The notes beneath the pieces are model-generated. The model was given only the letters and a program-made list of their open reading frames with translations, was not told the DNA's origin and searched no databases. From the NCBI RefSeq assembly GCF_020055635.1, contig NZ_JAIPUT010000013.1, positions 1 to 64,000 on the forward strand: DNA of 64,000 bases, written 5' to 3'. Origin of the DNA: Marivita sp. Its GTDB lineage: Bacteria; Pseudomonadota; Alphaproteobacteria; Rhodobacterales; Rhodobacteraceae. Below are positions 61,978 to 64,000 of this stretch, in pieces (position 1 is the first letter of the stretch; each line of letters begins with the position of its first letter). Both the position numbers and the translations under genes were made by a program.

Positions 61978-63396
61978 ATGAGCCTCAATCCCGTTACCCC
62001 CGCCTTCATCGCCGACCTTCAGGCGGTGCTTCCCGAAAGCGCAATTCGCGAGACCGCACCGCATTACCTTGAAGAGCCGCGTGGCCGCTGGCAGGGGCAG
62101 GCGGGCGTGGTGGTGGCGCCGCAGGATACCGCGCAGGTCTCGGCGGTGATCCGCGCCGCAGCGGCGGCGCGCGTGCCGGTGGTGCCCTATGGCGGGGGCA
62201 CGGGGCTGGTGGGGGGGCAGATCGCGCCCGACGGCCCCGCGCCGGTGCTGCTGAGCCTTGAGCGGATGCGCGCCGTGCGCGCGATCCATGCGCGCGAGAA
62301 CCTGATGCTGGTCGAAGCGGGCGCGATCCTCTCGGATGTCCATGACGCCGCCGCCCGTGCCGGGCGCCTCTTTCCGCTCAGCATCGCCGCCAAGGGCAGC
62401 GCGCGGATCGGTGGCTTGCTTGCGACCAATGCAGGGGGCGTGAACGTGCTGCGCTACGGCAATGCGCGCGAGCTGTGCCTGGGGCTCGAGGCGGTGCTGC
62501 CCGACGGGCAGATCTGGCACGGGCTCAAGCGGTTGCGCAAGGACAACACCGGCTATGACCTCAAGGACCTTCTGATCGGCGCCGAAGGCACGCTGGGGGT
62601 GATCACCGCTGCCACCTTGCGCCTTGCGCCCCGGCCCGCGGGTGAAGGCACGGCACTGATGGTGGTCGAAAACCCGGCCGCGGCGCTTGATCTGCTGTCG
62701 CTGGCGCGCGACCATCTGGGCGAGGGGGTGAGCGCCTTTGAACTCATCCACCGCGCCGGGCTCGATTTCCTGGCCGAGACCCTGCCGGATATCCGCCAGC
62801 CCTTTGTAAGAACACCCGAATGGTTCGTGCTGGTCGATATCGGGCTGGCGCGCGGGCTGGACCCCGCCGCGGCGCTCGAGACGCTCTTTGCCGAAGGGCT
62901 CGAGGCGGGGCTGGTCAGCGACGGCTTGATCGCCCAGAGCGAGGCGCAGCGCCATGAATTCTGGGAGGTGCGCGAACAGATCCCCGAGGCCAACCGGCTG
63001 ATCGGGGCGTTGAGCTCGCATGACATCTCGCTGCCGCTCGAGGCGATCCCCGATTTCATTGCCCGCGCGCCTGACCATATCGCGCGCCTCGGCGCATTCC
63101 GCATCAACTGTTTCGGGCATCTGGGGGACGGCAACCTGCACTACAACGTCTTTCCCGCCCAAGGCCAGCGGCGCGACGACCATCTCGACGCGCGCGACGC
63201 GATCAAGCGCTGCGTGCATGACCTGGTTCACGAGATGGGCGGCTCGGTCAGCGCCGAACACGGGATCGGGCGGCTCAAGGTCGGGGATCTCGAACGCTAT
63301 GGCGATCCGGCCAAGCTCTGGGCGATGCGCGCGATCAAATCGGCGCTTGACCCTTTGGGCATCATGAATCCCGGCGCGGTACTCAGGTCGCTGTGA
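61978..63396 (+). CDS. FAD-binding (GlcD/D-2-hydroxyacid dehydrogenase family) oxidoreductase
   Basis: VPVVPYGGGTGLVGGQ; CFGHLGDGNLHYNVFP; SAEHGIGRLK. Confidence 0.92.
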   Translation: MSLNPVTPAFIADLQAVLPESAIRETAPHYLEEPRGRWQGQAGVVVAPQDTAQVSAVIRAAAAARVPVVPYGGGTGLVGGQIAPDGPAPVLLSLERMRAVRAIHARENLMLVEAGAILSDVHDAAARAGRLFPLSIAAKGSARIGGLLATNAGGVNVLRYGNARELCLGLEAVLPDGQIWHGLKRLRKDNTGYDLKDLLIGAEGTLGVITAATLRLAPRPAGEGTALMVVENPAAALDLLSLARDHLGEGVSAFELIHRAGLDFLAETLPDIRQPFVRTPEWFVLVDIGLARGLDPAAALETLFAEGLEAGLVSDGLIAQSEAQRHEFWEVREQIPEANRLIGALSSHDISLPLEAIPDFIARAPDHIARLGAFRINCFGHLGDGNLHYNVFPAQGQRRDDHLDARDAIKRCVHDLVHEMGGSVSAEHGIGRLKVGDLERYGDPAKLWAMRAIKSALDPLGIMNPGAVLRSL

Positions 63397-63436
63397 TCCA
63401 AATGAGCGCCTGCGGCGCGCTTTATTCTTTGCAAAA

Positions 63437-63540
63437 GGGGGCGCGGCCCCCTCTTGGCCTTTGGCCAATTCACCCCCGGAGTATTTGTCGCAAGATGAAG
63501 GGCGGGGCGTATCCGGGGCTTCATCTTGCAAAAAATACTC
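63437..63540. repeat. hairpin plus inverted GAGTATTTnnnnCAAGATGAAG arms (copy B)
   Basis: GGGGGC-GCG-GCCCCC hairpin 63437-63451; arms 63479-63500 and 63519-63540 match 20/22; between convergent genes. Confidence 0.75.
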
Positions 63541-63569
63541 AAATCCGACGGTCAGGCCGGACGCGGCGC

Positions 63570-64000
63570 TTATTCGTCGGGCGTGGCGTGGATCGCGAAT
63601 TGTTCCAGCCCGGCCTCCTGCGCCTCGATCACGCGAAAGCTCTCGCGCACGCCCGCGTCGGTCAGTTCGCGCGCCACGGTCAGCAGGGTGTTGGGGGCGT
63701 GATCTTCGCAGAGTTCGATCATATGTGCGATTTCGGCCTCGGCGACGGGTAGGGCGGCGGCGATGTCGGGGGCGCCGTAAAGATCGACGAAATGCTGAGC
63801 CAGCGTCTGGGTGAGCGCGTCGCGCTCGGCGGGTTCGACGGTGGTGACGGCGACGAAGGTCACGCGGCCCGATGTCTCGAGCCCAAGCCAGCCATTGGCG
63901 AAGGCCTGGCGCTGTTTGCCGCTGAGGTCGGCCTCGGTCCAGTCCGAGAATTCGAATCCGCCCGAGATGCACCATTCACCCGTGCGCGCCGGGTTGGCAT
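63570..64000 (-). CDS. conserved hypothetical protein, 5' end beyond the window
   Basis: Frame stays open to the window edge: ...ANPARTGEWCISGGFEFSDWTEADLSGKQRQAFANGWLGLETSGRVTFVAVTT...; the ORF-track start at 63863 is internal. Confidence 0.8.
   Translation of the reverse strand, partial: ANPARTGEWCISGGFEFSDWTEADLSGKQRQAFANGWLGLETSGRVTFVAVTTVEPAERDALTQTLAQHFVDLYGAPDIAAALPVAEAEIAHMIELCEDHAPNTLLTVARELTDAGVRESFRVIEAQEAGLEQFAIHATPDE

Noticed and set aside
61888-63975. 695-aa minus-strand ORF opposite the FAD-binding oxidoreductase
   Set aside because: Mirror ORF; composition is shadow-like.

Overview
GC-rich alphaproteobacterial chromosome, most consistent with the Rhodobacteraceae/Roseobacter group (inferred from gene content and order, not from a search). 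No tRNA, rRNA, CRISPR array, transposase or prophage was recognised. Main blocks: (1) ruvC-ruvA-ruvB. (2) A general stress response (GSR) neighbourhood at ~3.3-14.8 kb with phyR, nepR, an EcfG-type sigma factor, a HisKA_2-type sensor kinase and many small envelope/stress genes. I found eight close matches to the alphaproteobacterial EcfG promoter (GGAAC-N16/17-CGTT) plus several degenerate ones; one leads only to an intrinsic terminator and may be an unannotated sRNA. (3) ybgC-tolQRAB-pal-cpoB-tilS-ftsH-methyltransferase. (4) fhs-folD. (5) A minus-strand Tad/Flp pilus locus (~31-43.3 kb) with two Flp pilins, atypical pilin and CpaE motifs and intrinsic terminators between some genes. (6) A split CoA-transferase operon with a GSCFA/SGNH-like gene pair between its subunits. 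(7) topA, dprA, tldD. (8) ctaC-ctaB-small ORF-ctaG-ctaE-surf1-thrC-M16 peptidase, with a perfect FNR box between tldD and ctaC. Many long ORFs in the supplied track are antisense shadow ORFs and were rejected. Start codons were adjusted where N-terminal motifs or promoter positions supported it.
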